Positions 29,622-39,842 of a stretch of 64,000 nucleotides of DNA are shown in pieces. Source of the DNA: Skeletonema tropicum (Eukaryota > Bacillariophyta > Thalassiosirophyceae > Thalassiosirales > Thalassiosiraceae); contig CM074129.1 of assembly GCA_037178625.1 (NCBI GenBank), positions 3,844,001 through 3,908,000 of the forward strand, in the 5' to 3' direction. Position numbers and translations under genes: made by a program. Position 1 is the stretch's first letter; the number at the start of each line of letters is the position of its first letter. The notes beneath the pieces are model-generated. The model did no database searches, was not told the DNA's origin, and saw only the letters and a list, made by a program, of their open reading frames with translations.

Positions 29622-31364
29622 ATGTCGCGTGAGTCAGCTCTCCGAGCAACACTCCAACTTCCCGACGATCTTTCTCTTCGTGTCATTTCAGTCTCTCCGT
29701 CTGGAGATTGCTTTTACGAGTGTATCCATGAACTTTTGAATGCAAAAGAATGCAATTATGTGACATCCGACTTACCACTGATAGCTGGTTTGAAGGTCCG
29801 AAGTACAGATGATAATTCAACAACAATCACTCCACAAGAAATGCGAGACCATGTCGCAGACCAGCTGAGTTCTGAGCAGTTTGACCTGTATAAAATGTTC
29901 GCATCTGCCAACGTAGAAGACTATGCATGGATGTCGCTGCCGAATTCACCACAATCACTTGAGGAATTGAAACAGTTTGCAAGAGTTAGTGGTAAAGATG
30001 CAGGTGCAGGAAAATGTTTGTGGGCAGATGAATTTGCATTGAGCACAATCTCCGATGGATTACATATTACATTATTGATTGTAGACGATCAGGCCTCGAG
30101 AGGAGGTGGAAGAGGGCGGAAGCGGTCATCTAATGAAACCAAAGATGGGAGATTCATTTCCATTGGAAACTATTCTCATTATGTTGTTCTCCATCGAACC
30201 CGACGACAGCATTACAATGCTGTGATCGTAGATGATTGCCCAGTTCTGGAAAAGTTGCCTGCTAGTTTTCATATTCTTTGGCCAAAAGCAAGCGATGTGT
30301 CATCGAAGCCCTCATCTAATGCTGCCATATCGAATGAGAGCAATAAGGTAGTAACAGAAACAACCAAACGAAAAGCTGAATCATTATTACCAGCATCTGA
30401 TCCACCCTTGGGGAAATTTTACGTCGGGTGCGCTGGCTTCACAAGCTCATCATGGATAGGCAATTTCTACCCAAAGGCATTAGTTGGCAGCAATTCTGAT
30501 CGACAGATAGATCATTACCAGCAACATTTCTCAACAGTGGAGATCAACTCAACATTCTACGGAACACCAAGCGAATCTACTGTAGCAAAGTGGAAGAAGC
30601 AGTTTCATAAGACGTTCAAACTTGTAGTCAAATCGCCAAAGTGGCTTACACATGAGTGCTCGGAGTTGGACTGCGCTGTTCTATCGCCCTTCATGGAAAG
30701 AATGCAACCTCTGGGTGATATATTGGCATGTATTTTGATCCAATGTCCTCGTAGAATAGCCGTCGATGTGTCTCAGTTAGCGCAGTTGAGACAGCAGCTG
30801 CAGGATGAGAGTTGCTGTTGGTACAAAGGACGCATTGCCATTGAGCTTCGTAATGAGAGTTCATACAATGATCGGAGTGTTCGTGATTTCATTTTGTCAA
30901 ATCCTAATTGGACACTCGTTGTACACCCCAATTCTATTGGGAGGGCTACAGTCGGGACAACTGTCAGTGGTAGAGGGAATGATTTGTTGGGATCATACGT
31001 TCCAGAGAAGCTGACAGAGATTTCAGGGACAAAAATTCCAGCTGAACAGAAAAATGGTTTTGTTTATGTTCGTCTACACGGATCAAATGATGAGCATCGG
31101 GGAGACTACTCTATAGAATATATTCAAGATGCCGCAAAACAAATTTCAACTTGGAGGTCTATGGGATTCGATGTCTTTTGTATGGTGCTCAATGATATGG
31201 AATCACTCAAAGTGAAAGCTAAAGTGGAACAGCACGAACAGTGGTGTGCCATGCCCAAGAACGCAAAACAACTGCAGCTTGCAGTTCATCTTTTCTCAAA
31301 GGATGAGGTCCCCAAACCGCCAAAGAAACCCAAATCTATAGCGTGCTTTTTCGGCAAGAAATGA
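29622..31364 (+). CDS. OTU-like protease fused to DUF72 (YecE-like) domain
   Basis: 580 residues, single exon, start ATG at 29622. Residues about 20-205 read as an OTU cysteine protease: SPSGDCFYECIHELL supplies the Asp and Cys of the D-G-D-C-F signature, and RRQHYNAVIV supplies the His. Residues about 265-560 form a DUF72 domain: FYVGCAGFTSSSWIGNFYP, then VEINSTFYGTPSESTVAKW, FKLVVKSPKWLTH, IELRNESSY and FVYVRLHG. DUF72 is a TIM-barrel family of unknown biochemical function. OTU enzymes remove ubiquitin, so a deubiquitinase joined to an unknown barrel is inferred. The C-terminal KKPKSIACFFGKK resembles a PCNA-binding (PIP-like) tail, which would suggest work at replication forks; this is speculative. 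It converges on the next gene with 90 bp between. Confidence 0.75.
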   Translation: MSRESALRATLQLPDDLSLRVISVSPSGDCFYECIHELLNAKECNYVTSDLPLIAGLKVRSTDDNSTTITPQEMRDHVADQLSSEQFDLYKMFASANVEDYAWMSLPNSPQSLEELKQFARVSGKDAGAGKCLWADEFALSTISDGLHITLLIVDDQASRGGGRGRKRSSNETKDGRFISIGNYSHYVVLHRTRRQHYNAVIVDDCPVLEKLPASFHILWPKASDVSSKPSSNAAISNESNKVVTETTKRKAESLLPASDPPLGKFYVGCAGFTSSSWIGNFYPKALVGSNSDRQIDHYQQHFSTVEINSTFYGTPSESTVAKWKKQFHKTFKLVVKSPKWLTHECSELDCAVLSPFMERMQPLGDILACILIQCPRRIAVDVSQLAQLRQQLQDESCCWYKGRIAIELRNESSYNDRSVRDFILSNPNWTLVVHPNSIGRATVGTTVSGRGNDLLGSYVPEKLTEISGTKIPAEQKNGFVYVRLHGSNDEHRGDYSIEYIQDAAKQISTWRSMGFDVFCMVLNDMESLKVKAKVEQHEQWCAMPKNAKQLQLAVHLFSKDEVPKPPKKPKSIACFFGKK

Positions 31365-31454
31365 TGCATATTTGTATACATAATGAGTATTAGCTTTACA
31401 TCTATTTTATCTCGCATCACTTATGAAAGGGTTGTTTATGCAACTTGATGAAAT

Positions 31455-34400
31455 TTATTTCGCCGTGTTGATGGCATTTTCGGTCAACGCTCGCTTTGCA
31501 GCGGCGTATTCTGCTTCTGAAAACCTTCCGCTTTCTCTCATTTCGTCGAGTTTAACGAGAGCTCTTTTGTAAACATCAGATGGGTTTTGAAGCCTTCCGC
31601 TAGCACTCACACTTAAACTTCTACTAGAATCTCTTTTTTTCTTGGGGGTGGTGATGTAAGATTGAATACTTTCCTTCAACAACTTCATCACCCGATGTGT
31701 GATCGTATTCATGGTTTTTACTTGCACATCGCCACCATTATTATCTTGTATGGTGCAAAGAGCCGTTTCATAGTTGAATGAAAGGTTGATGGGATGAGAA
31801 TTGTCATTCCCAAGAAATAAGACACATTCTGAGCTTGATTTCCACCAGCGATCATATTTGGCATCAATTGTAAGCTCCACCATGCTCCTCCAGAAGTTTG
31901 CCAGAGGGAACATGAGCAGAGCAACATTGCCCTGTGCTCTAGCAAATGCACGCGTTGCAACGTTTTCGCTGATAGCTGGAACTCCGTTGATTGATAGGCA
32001 AAGGTCGCCTTTGCTTAAATCCATCTCTGCGAAGATTCCTGTTTCTTTGATTTCTTCCACTCGAAGGACCCCATCAACATTTCGGAATGAAATCTCATGC
32101 TGTTCCTGTTGTTCTGGCTTCTTCACCACGATGAATTTCGCGCCTGGTGGAGAGGGACTGCTGGAAGCCACGATGATAACTTGCCCACTAAAGTCTTTCA
32201 TCATCCGAATAAAGCTACGAGGACTTGTCACTTTATGCCCATTGATAGACAATAACTCACAGCCTTCTTTTAGCTTGGACCGAAATAGGCCCGACTTTGA
32301 AACTTCCGAAACAACAGTTGTCCCATTCTTCTCTATCAATGACAACCCGATTTCTTCGTTTGGTTTCTTTGTTACTGCAATGTGCATAATTGTAGGCAGT
32401 GAAATAAAATGAGAGTCGACAGTACTTGCGACGGAAAGCAGCTCACTGAAATGATCATTCTCTTCGCGGTCGGGATCAATGTGATGAGGCTTTCGGTGAA
32501 GAATGAGCATGCCACCGCCATCACTATACTCAGTAGACGTCCTGGCTGATGTTGTATCAGACTTGGTTGACGTGTCAATCGAGTGTATTATTTCGCCCGT
32601 GGGTACGTTTGTGTTCTTCTTTTCATCGTCTCCCTCGCCCAAAAGTTCATCAGCGCGGAGCTCCCAATCGCAAAGACTACTAGTAGAAGTCCTGGATGAT
32701 TTACGCCTTTGTTTGTGACTCGTTTCAGATATTTCATGGTAGCACGCTCTGTCGATGAAACATTCCAATTTACATGAAGTGAAATCCAATTCATCTCCTT
32801 CGAAAATCTCCCATGCAACTCCATAAGGACTATTGAACGGCGCAGTAAACCTAAACTCATGTTGAATACCTTCACTTTCATAGGACCATGCTGCACGCAT
32901 CACCTTCATCGCTGAGTCTTGTTCTCTGGGGAAGGGTTCTATTGACAGCAAAGCTGGAGCCGATGCGTGAGGGACAGCAAAGTTCGACCGATCAAAGAGC
33001 TCAAGTTCAACTTTGAACCTTTCATTAATGCGGCCATCCGAATCGGACTCTAACAGTGGCAGAGTCAAGAACTGGTTGTTTTGTTGTTTGATTGCATCTA
33101 ATTTGTACTTCACTTGTACACTCAAGTCAATCTCGGAACCATCATTGCGTAGGAATTTTTCCATCTTTTTGTCCTGTTCGGACGCTTCAAATTCTGCAAG
33201 ATCATCTTGTTTCTCTGACCATACAAAGAATACGTTAGACAAATGACTTGTCTCCGTGTTGCCGTCATCTTCTGCCATAGATATTCTCACCATGGCTCTA
33301 TCAGCTACATCCTGCGCAGCTCCTGCTGGTGTGAGTTCTTCTCTCGCAATGCTTGACGGCGGAGTTATTTGTTCTAATATTTCAGCAGCGTCATCGGAGC
33401 CTAAAGATCTTGATCCAAGTCTGTCTAATACGCCATTTCCGCGACGTAGACATTCAGTGTGGTAGTTGTTGACGCCGATGCACTGCACTTCTCCCTTATA
33501 AGTAGAAAAATCTGACTTGCACAGTGCACAATATTTGACAGAAGATGCTCCCCCTTTTGTCGGGATGTTCGACACGACAGTTGGTGTTGATTTTGATACA
33601 ATTGGCTCAGAATTGAGCTGCCCTGGCTGCACAACGCAATCACCGCAATGGACAAAGGTCCCTCTTGTATTAGAAATCACCTGAGCACCTCTAAGAGAAG
33701 GATCGTTTGCATCCAATTCGCACAGTGAATTGCGACAGCTTGCGCATTGAAAGCAATCGGCACAAAAATGAAAATCCATGAACTTCGTCTCCCTCTTCGA
33801 ATGGACTCTTTGGCGACAGACTGTACAAATGGTTCTGCTTGTTTTCTTGTGCCTACTGCGACTGCGACTGCGGCTTCGACTGCGACTCCGACTGTAACTA
33901 CTGGAGGAGTGAGATGATCTACATGGTGAAGAATCGTTAGAATCGAATGATGCCCTCCTACCGTCTGGGTCTTTGGAATTTTTCCTGTCAAATCTCTTTT
34001 GATTGGAATCCTTGGCACTATCACGGTGAATGCGACCAGCTTCTGCAGCTAATGCAGCCAATGCATGGTTGTGAGCAATGTCGGCAGTTTGAGAAAGGCT
34101 ATTACTGCTACTGCGACGATACTGTGGACTGCTTCTACCTCTATCTTCTTCATTCTTTAACCCTCTGTGATGCGCATCAACAGACATTGAACGTTGATGT
34201 AATATCTCGTGATGCACCTTCTCTTCCGCCTCTTGCTGCTGCTGCTGCTGCTTCATCAGCTCCTGATAATCTCGAGAGTGCATCATAGCTTGCCGTAATG
34301 CTGCTTCTCGTTCCTCCTCCTTCTTTTCGCTTGCTTTAGATATCATTCGCCGAAAAGAGAGTGACCTCGACCGCATCTTCTCCTTGCCCTTCATTTCAGA

Positions 34401-36653
34401 TACTTCAGACTCTTGTGATGAAATATCGCCCTTCTTCTTATTTTTCTTGAGACCGTTTACCATATTATCCACACTCCTTCGGTAAAGGAATTTACCCTTC
34501 TCGTATCTTGAAGGACTATCATCACCCGCTACACTCAAGTCCGACTCCTCAACGTGATCCATTTCCTTCTGGAACAGCGAATGACTGCAACTCTGATATG
34601 CCTCTTCTGGGTTGTAAAAAATTTCTTCCATTTCGATGTCAGCGTTTTCATCTTGGGTTTCTGAGTAGTCACTGTCTTCTTCTCCGCTGAATGATTCGAT
34701 ACGCTGGAGTGATTTCATCTTGTTGAGGAGAGACATACTAGGATTCCAATCTAGATTGTTGTTGGTAGGAGCGTTTTCGACTTTGAGGTTGGGCAGCATT
34801 GAGGACACGGTTGAGGATGCTGTGCCAGTGCTAGAGTGACGGCGTAACGACGTGTTAGAACCTTCCTCATACACAGTGATAATCGTTCCACCACTTTCCC
34901 TCGACGCTGGATTACTGAAACTCTCGTTGTCGTTGGGTGGAACGTCACCGCTCCTATCTGTGCTACTGCCATCCGTAATTGGCGTAACAACAGTTGTTCT
35001 CTGCTTCATCTTTTCAACTTTAGCCGCCCTGCCAACATTACTGCTGCGCTTAAGATGCTTCATGACAGACGATTGTATTCTTTGTCTCCGAGATTTCTTT
35101 TTCTTTGCGTCTACTGAGTTGGCTGCGTCCTCGGATGCATGAGCGATGGATTCATCTTCTTGCGAGAGAGGCTCTTCCGAGTATGTACTGTTAGTATTCA
35201 CCGGACGTCCATTTACTTGTTTCGGCATGCTAACAAGAGGAGAATACGGCGGAGAAGAAGGGGGCTGTAACTGCACCGCCATTAGACTCGCCTGACTATG
35301 TTGAATTTCTGCATCGAAATCATCATCATGAGGCAAAGAAGCTACTTTTTCTGGGGAAGTATATGTATAATCACTGCCGTCCTGTTTCCTTCTGCTTCTT
35401 CCCCGCTTTATTACACTCCCAAGTCGGCTCAGAGAACTTCCCCTGCCTCGCTGCTGCATTTGCTCTGGATGTAGCTCGTTCTCATCGTACTTTTCATAAC
35501 GTCCCATGCTCCGGCCACGTGTAAAGGGAGAAGAGGGCAGTGCTCTCATAGGTGACAATGACCTTATTCTCAATTTAGAGACGTGTTCATTGGGATTGTT
35601 GTAATGAGCAAAGTGCGGCTGATGTCCCAACTCATATCGCTGCTGTTGCAAATGCATCGAACGCGATTCACCGTTTACGAGAGAAGCAGATGTGGCCACC
35701 CCTCTAGGTGAAAGTGAACGCATCCTTAATTCTAAATTGTCGTTCCTATGATTCCTCATTTCAGCAGCTCTTTGTATTGACTGTTGTATTTGACGATCGT
35801 CGATGTCACTGCTTGACCATCTGTTCTGTGGGGGTCCTGGTCTATTAAAGAATGGAGGAGGATTTATTTGCTCCGCAGTTTCGGCGCAACTGTCAGTATT
35901 TGCATTGGCAGAATACGGCGACAATCGACGTAGAGACATCTTATCGTTTCCATTGCTATTTCTACCCTCAGAGAAACTAGAGCGCTGCATGCCTGATCGT
36001 TCACTTGACTTTCCATTACGGTTGGGAGGATTTGATGGAGAAGGACCCACACGTCCTGCGTCTGCGCTCCTAACTGCACTAAAGCTACTTTTTCTCATCA
36101 TTTGTACTGGTTCGTTCCTATTATCTTCTTCTTTGCACACATCAAAAGAAAAAGATCTCTTTTCGCCGAATGGATTACTGACAGGTCTTGGGGGTGGTGG
36201 AAACTGCTGTTGGATGTCCCCCCTATCAGCATCACTATTAGTTGTCGTCTCCTCTACAACTGGTGGTATCGGAGGCTGGGACATGGTTGTCATCTTTGAA
36301 GTGGAAGGTCGTTTCTTCCAACTATCATTACTCCCCAGAGTTAAACTTGTACTGCTGCCCTCGTCATCACTTCCGCAGCTACTACTACCCGCCTGATGAT
36401 TATTGTTATTACTGTCGCTTCTGATACTTCTACCGCCGCCACCGCTATTGTTACCACTGCCGCTACTATTCTGGCTCTTCATTCTAATCAATAACTTAGA
36501 TGGAGAAGAACCACGAGATGAATCGTCCCCGTTTCCATGAAGGATGGAATGCACTGCAGAGTGATGAGAAGCCGGCTGATTCTTTGCGCCAGGAGCGATG
36601 ATGGCTTCGCCACGCTTCGTTATGCCTTGACGGAACATTTTCCATTTAAGCAA
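31455..36653 (-). CDS. large LIM-domain and double PDZ-domain protein
   Basis: 1732 residues, single exon. The first 900 residues are low-complexity, Ser-, Arg- and Asn-rich and largely disordered, with short basic ...RSLSP repeats. An SR-dipeptide tract precedes a LIM-type zinc finger (residues about 945-1015: CTVCRQRV ... HFCADCFQCASC ... HCGDC). A second partial Cys/His finger follows at about 1038-1070 (CALCKSDF ... YHTECL). Two PDZ folds follow, near 1423-1495 (IGLSLIEKNG ... LLSINGHKV) and 1505-1580 (GDLCLSINGVP). The C-terminus (LDEMRESGRFSEAEYAAAKRAL) is a SHOCT-like short helix pair. LIM and PDZ modules bind proteins, so a cortical or cytoskeletal scaffold is a fair guess but not shown. 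Confidence 0.75.
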   Translation of the reverse strand: MLKWKMFRQGITKRGEAIIAPGAKNQPASHHSAVHSILHGNGDDSSRGSSPSKLLIRMKSQNSSGSGNNSGGGGRSIRSDSNNNNHQAGSSSCGSDDEGSSTSLTLGSNDSWKKRPSTSKMTTMSQPPIPPVVEETTTNSDADRGDIQQQFPPPPRPVSNPFGEKRSFSFDVCKEEDNRNEPVQMMRKSSFSAVRSADAGRVGPSPSNPPNRNGKSSERSGMQRSSFSEGRNSNGNDKMSLRRLSPYSANANTDSCAETAEQINPPPFFNRPGPPQNRWSSSDIDDRQIQQSIQRAAEMRNHRNDNLELRMRSLSPRGVATSASLVNGESRSMHLQQQRYELGHQPHFAHYNNPNEHVSKLRIRSLSPMRALPSSPFTRGRSMGRYEKYDENELHPEQMQQRGRGSSLSRLGSVIKRGRSRRKQDGSDYTYTSPEKVASLPHDDDFDAEIQHSQASLMAVQLQPPSSPPYSPLVSMPKQVNGRPVNTNSTYSEEPLSQEDESIAHASEDAANSVDAKKKKSRRQRIQSSVMKHLKRSSNVGRAAKVEKMKQRTTVVTPITDGSSTDRSGDVPPNDNESFSNPASRESGGTIITVYEEGSNTSLRRHSSTGTASSTVSSMLPNLKVENAPTNNNLDWNPSMSLLNKMKSLQRIESFSGEEDSDYSETQDENADIEMEEIFYNPEEAYQSCSHSLFQKEMDHVEESDLSVAGDDSPSRYEKGKFLYRRSVDNMVNGLKKNKKKGDISSQESEVSEMKGKEKMRSRSLSFRRMISKASEKKEEEREAALRQAMMHSRDYQELMKQQQQQQEAEEKVHHEILHQRSMSVDAHHRGLKNEEDRGRSSPQYRRSSSNSLSQTADIAHNHALAALAAEAGRIHRDSAKDSNQKRFDRKNSKDPDGRRASFDSNDSSPCRSSHSSSSYSRSRSRSRSRSRSRHKKTSRTICTVCRQRVHSKRETKFMDFHFCADCFQCASCRNSLCELDANDPSLRGAQVISNTRGTFVHCGDCVVQPGQLNSEPIVSKSTPTVVSNIPTKGGASSVKYCALCKSDFSTYKGEVQCIGVNNYHTECLRRGNGVLDRLGSRSLGSDDAAEILEQITPPSSIAREELTPAGAAQDVADRAMVRISMAEDDGNTETSHLSNVFFVWSEKQDDLAEFEASEQDKKMEKFLRNDGSEIDLSVQVKYKLDAIKQQNNQFLTLPLLESDSDGRINERFKVELELFDRSNFAVPHASAPALLSIEPFPREQDSAMKVMRAAWSYESEGIQHEFRFTAPFNSPYGVAWEIFEGDELDFTSCKLECFIDRACYHEISETSHKQRRKSSRTSTSSLCDWELRADELLGEGDDEKKNTNVPTGEIIHSIDTSTKSDTTSARTSTEYSDGGGMLILHRKPHHIDPDREENDHFSELLSVASTVDSHFISLPTIMHIAVTKKPNEEIGLSLIEKNGTTVVSEVSKSGLFRSKLKEGCELLSINGHKVTSPRSFIRMMKDFSGQVIIVASSSPSPPGAKFIVVKKPEQQEQHEISFRNVDGVLRVEEIKETGIFAEMDLSKGDLCLSINGVPAISENVATRAFARAQGNVALLMFPLANFWRSMVELTIDAKYDRWWKSSSECVLFLGNDNSHPINLSFNYETALCTIQDNNGGDVQVKTMNTITHRVMKLLKESIQSYITTPKKKRDSSRSLSVSASGRLQNPSDVYKRALVKLDEMRESGRFSEAEYAAAKRALTENAINTAK

Positions 36654-37164
36654 GTAAGCGTGTCTCCAAAGCTGCTTTCCTACAACGTCGATTTGTTTCC
36701 TACAACGATTTCAATGTGTATGCACGACAGGGAGGGTGACGAAAGGCCTGTGTCTATGGCAGTTGGCAGTCTATGCATGTGCATGCGCCTTCTTTCCTTT
36801 GAAGTTGCGGGAGACGACGACAGCTCGGCCAAGTCACACGTCAATGATAATATGAAGGTACAAGTTGATGATCTGACAGTATTGTAAACCTCTCAACAAA
36901 CTACGCTATTTCCATAGGTCACAGAGCGAGAGTTGGGTTGCCGTCATCCTCATCTGGTTGATAAAAGGTAAAGGCTGAGACGCTGTCTGATGGGGGCTTC
37001 AAGGTATGGAGGCTGGAGGGAGGTCTTATTTTGGGTTGCATGGAGTGTTGCATGCAGTTTTTTCTCGGTCACGAATTCCTCTTGGACAAATGTTGTGAAG
37101 TTCTGCAAAATACTTTCGAATTGTAATGCCGCTTCAATGAGAGGGAAGAGTACAAACTCTTGCC
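36654..37164. other. intergenic; upstream of the LIM/PDZ gene
   Basis: Probable promoter and 5' leader of the minus-strand gene. No gene was recognised. Confidence 0.4.
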
Positions 37165-37536
37165 ACGGGAACCTGGGGTTGACAGTGGCTGCTTTTTGTT
37201 AGCAGCCGATTTGTCGAGAGCTTGCCAGGAATTTCAAGTCGTGGTTCTCAAAAATCTAGCGTTGAGGTGCGTTGAGGTTGATTTCTGATGGCCTGTTCCG
37301 TCAAAAACTTGCGCCAACGTCAAAACTTGCTGCCACCGCCACGAGTGACATGCTGCTTGGCGGCGCACCGTGTCAGATGGCCGATCCGTGGCGTCGGCGG
37401 CAAGTTTTGACGGAACAGGCCATCAGAAATCAACCTCAACGCACCTCAACGCTAGATTTTTGAGAACCACGACTTGAAACTCCTGGCAAGCTCTTGACAA
37501 ATCTCTCAGCAAGACGTGTCAACCCCAGGTTCCCGT
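37165..37536. repeat. foldback repeat with 140-160 bp arms
   Basis: The left arm (37165-37324) and right arm (37396-37536) are inverted copies with few mismatches. They share ACGGGAACCTGGGGTTGACA, GAGCTTGCCAGGA and TCAAGTCGTGGTTCTCAAAA. The left arm has a small extra segment (TGGCTGCTTTTTGTTAGCAG). The spacer is about 70 bp. It may be a foldback MITE or an inverted duplication; no flanking duplication was found. Confidence 0.85.
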
Positions 37537-37869
37537 GCTCTTGCTGATCTGTCCAGATGATACCTAAGTTACAATTCTGGGTAGTTGATGGATATTTTCT
37601 TCCGATGTTGGCTATAAGTTACTTTTGGATAAATAATGTATCTTAAGTACCGCACCCGTCACAAGTCACAGAAGGCGCATCTCTATCAGTATACTTATAT
37701 ATTTTAACTCTAAGTACCATCTATCTACCATATCTAATCTCCGCTCTCCGCTCCATCCGTCCATCAACCATTACTCAATCCATCAACTCGCACGCCAATC
37801 ATCATCATCATCATCAACGAACGTACTTAACTTTCCAATAGCTCCTTCATCGCCCTAAGTATTGAAATC
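37537..37869. other. intergenic, promoter region of ppnP
   Basis: AT-rich, with a run of CATCA/ATC words (37798-37818) just before the start codon. Nothing else noted. Confidence 0.4.
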
Positions 37870-38154
37870 ATGCCAATCCAACATAGCAAATATTTCGACG
37901 ACAAAGTCCAGAGCTTGGCCTCGGAACGACATGGTGCTAAATTCTCTATTGGAATCATCACTGCCGGAACCTACCATTTTGGCACAGCTGCTGCCGAGAG
38001 GATGACTGTCATATCAGGCATGCTGACTGCCAAGCTTAATGGGAGTGATGAGTGGGTGAATTATCCTGCTGGCACAAACTTTGAGATTCCAGCCAACAGT
38101 GGATTTGATGTCAAGGCAAGTACTAATACTGCTTACCAGTGCGAGTATCTTTAA
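37870..38154 (+). CDS. ppnP: pyrimidine/purine nucleoside phosphorylase (PpnP family, cupin)
   Basis: 94 residues, the same length as the bacterial enzyme. Family signatures span the whole protein: MPIQHSKYFDDKVQSL, ASIGIITAG-like FSIGIITAGTYHFGT, ERMTVISGMLTAKLNG, and PAGTNFEIPANSGFDVK. PpnP is a small cupin that splits nucleosides with phosphate to give free base and ribose-1-phosphate. No signal peptide, so cytosolic. Single exon. The family is chiefly bacterial, so horizontal acquisition in the diatom lineage is likely but inferred. Confidence 0.9.
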   Translation: MPIQHSKYFDDKVQSLASERHGAKFSIGIITAGTYHFGTAAAERMTVISGMLTAKLNGSDEWVNYPAGTNFEIPANSGFDVKASTNTAYQCEYL

Positions 38155-38291
38155 AGAAGATGATGGTTTCTATCCTACAGCACCACTTCGGACGTTAATA
38201 CATTAACATTGTGGTTGGACAACAAAAGTTGATACATCTATATTATGACAACATAATGCAGAGAGTAATGCAGCTGGTGGAAATAATTAAA

Positions 38292-39506
38292 CTATGACTG
38301 TAACAAAGCTTCTTCGACAGCACGCAACTTTTCTTCATACTCCTTCTGCTCTCTGAAGTCTTCGCCCAATGTCCATGCCAACTCTTGCTTAGATACTGTT
38401 CTTTCGAGTAATAGCGAAGTAGAAGACATCACATCTTCACTGCCTTCATTTGTGTTTTTTGCAGATATGCAAGACACTCTTTCCAATTTGTACGGTATAC
38501 CTCTTCGATTGCCATAAACAAACGGCATGTTAACTACCGCATCTCCACTTTTATTATTCCCTGCTTCATAATCGTCGTCAACAGCATCAGGATCATATCC
38601 TCTATCATTAATCCAGAATTCATTTTCCCATAAACTAAGTTCATCTTTGATGAGTATTCTTTTGCCAGGTATAAGAGATATTGAATCGACTATTGCACCT
38701 TTTGATCCAGCTTCCATTGTAGCATGACATCCATCGTCGTTGTTATTGTGAATTGCAGTAGGTGCAGACGATGATGCGCCATTATCATATTCATCAACAT
38801 TGAGATAGGCATGCTTTTCAGAATCCCACTGAGGATCCCAGAGGACGTCACATCCTATAAGAGGCGACACGAGTTGTTGTATCCCTACCGATTGAAAAGT
38901 GTTCCATTCATTCTCTGCTGCATGCGTAGAATTGAGCCAAACAGCATATGTTTCTCTCCACCATGTGCACGGCTGATCCGAATACTGACGCAATTGTGAT
39001 TCTACCTCTGGAGTTAATGTGTGCAGCTTCATTCTTACTTTTTCGCCATCCATGTTGTTGTTATTATCATTATCATCATCAAGTGGAGAAATCAATTTGT
39101 ACATTCGAAAACGAAATATTTGACGTGGATTGCCATTGAAATAAAATGCAGCTAGAATCCATTGGTCCTTCTGTTGACCACGTTGTCCAGTAACTGCAAG
39201 AGGAGGGCATGGCACCAATGTACAGTGAATGTGCTCATGGCCTCCACCTTCTGCTGGTGTAAGAGCATGGGTGCGATCGCGTAGTACTTGGTGGTAATTA
39301 TCAAAATCTCCTTGGAATTGAGATAGGAGATGACGAAAGTAATTATCGTTCTCGCTTGATGATGAGTCAATGGTTTGAAAGCACTCGACGTGGATATGTT
39401 TTTTGCGTTGTATATCGACACGTCTGCGTGAGCTGTGGTGCGTGAATGATGAGGTGATTCGTAGGCTACTCAACAGTAGAGCTATACAAGCAAACTTCGC
39501 CATCAT
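38292..39506 (-). CDS. CpcT/CpeT-like bilin lyase family protein, probably plastid-targeted
   Basis: 404 residues. The N-terminus is a signal peptide ending ITSSFTH, a Phe-containing cleavage motif of diatom plastid proteins. Family stretches: FRHLLSQFQGDFDNYHQV, GGGHEHIHCTLVPC, GNPRQIFRFRMYKL, VRMKLHTLTPE, GCDVLWDPQWD. CpeT proteins attach phycobilins to phycobiliproteins in cyanobacteria and cryptophytes. Diatoms have no phycobilisomes, so this member must act on another tetrapyrrole or has changed role. Asp/Asn-rich inserts lengthen it compared with the 200-residue bacterial form. Start: the second Met (39503) is equally possible. Confidence 0.75.
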   Translation of the reverse strand: MMAKFACIALLLSSLRITSSFTHHSSRRRVDIQRKKHIHVECFQTIDSSSSENDNYFRHLLSQFQGDFDNYHQVLRDRTHALTPAEGGGHEHIHCTLVPCPPLAVTGQRGQQKDQWILAAFYFNGNPRQIFRFRMYKLISPLDDDNDNNNNMDGEKVRMKLHTLTPEVESQLRQYSDQPCTWWRETYAVWLNSTHAAENEWNTFQSVGIQQLVSPLIGCDVLWDPQWDSEKHAYLNVDEYDNGASSSAPTAIHNNNDDGCHATMEAGSKGAIVDSISLIPGKRILIKDELSLWENEFWINDRGYDPDAVDDDYEAGNNKSGDAVVNMPFVYGNRRGIPYKLERVSCISAKNTNEGSEDVMSSTSLLLERTVSKQELAWTLGEDFREQKEYEEKLRAVEEALLQS

Positions 39507-39842
39507 ACGATGTATCTAATGATTGATATTGGTGCTATTGTGTAGCTAGCACAGAGTGCCATGGCACATGGCATAATGGTGGATGGGAGATGGGAGCATG
39601 TGGGGTGTGGGCGCGCGCCGTGTGAGAGGAGGAGAGGGGGGCGTGGGGAGCGAGAGGAGGAGATGGGAGTTGCCCCATTCTCCGTCGTTATGTAGTAAAG
39701 CTTGCGAGTGCAGTGGAATCAAGTGCCAATGCCAAGGTTGCCTATTATCATTGAGGTCATTGAGGGATGTCAAGGCGTCGACGTAATTGCTTTGAATGGC
39801 GTTTACTTCATATAATTATGAGTCGAACTTTGCAGGGATCAT
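39507..39842. other. intergenic
   Basis: It contains a G-rich, purine-rich tract (39620-39670). No gene was recognised. Confidence 0.4.

Noticed and set aside
35803..36396. 197-codon plus-strand frame inside the LIM/PDZ gene
   Set aside because: Antisense of Ser/Pro-rich low-complexity coding sequence; no family features.
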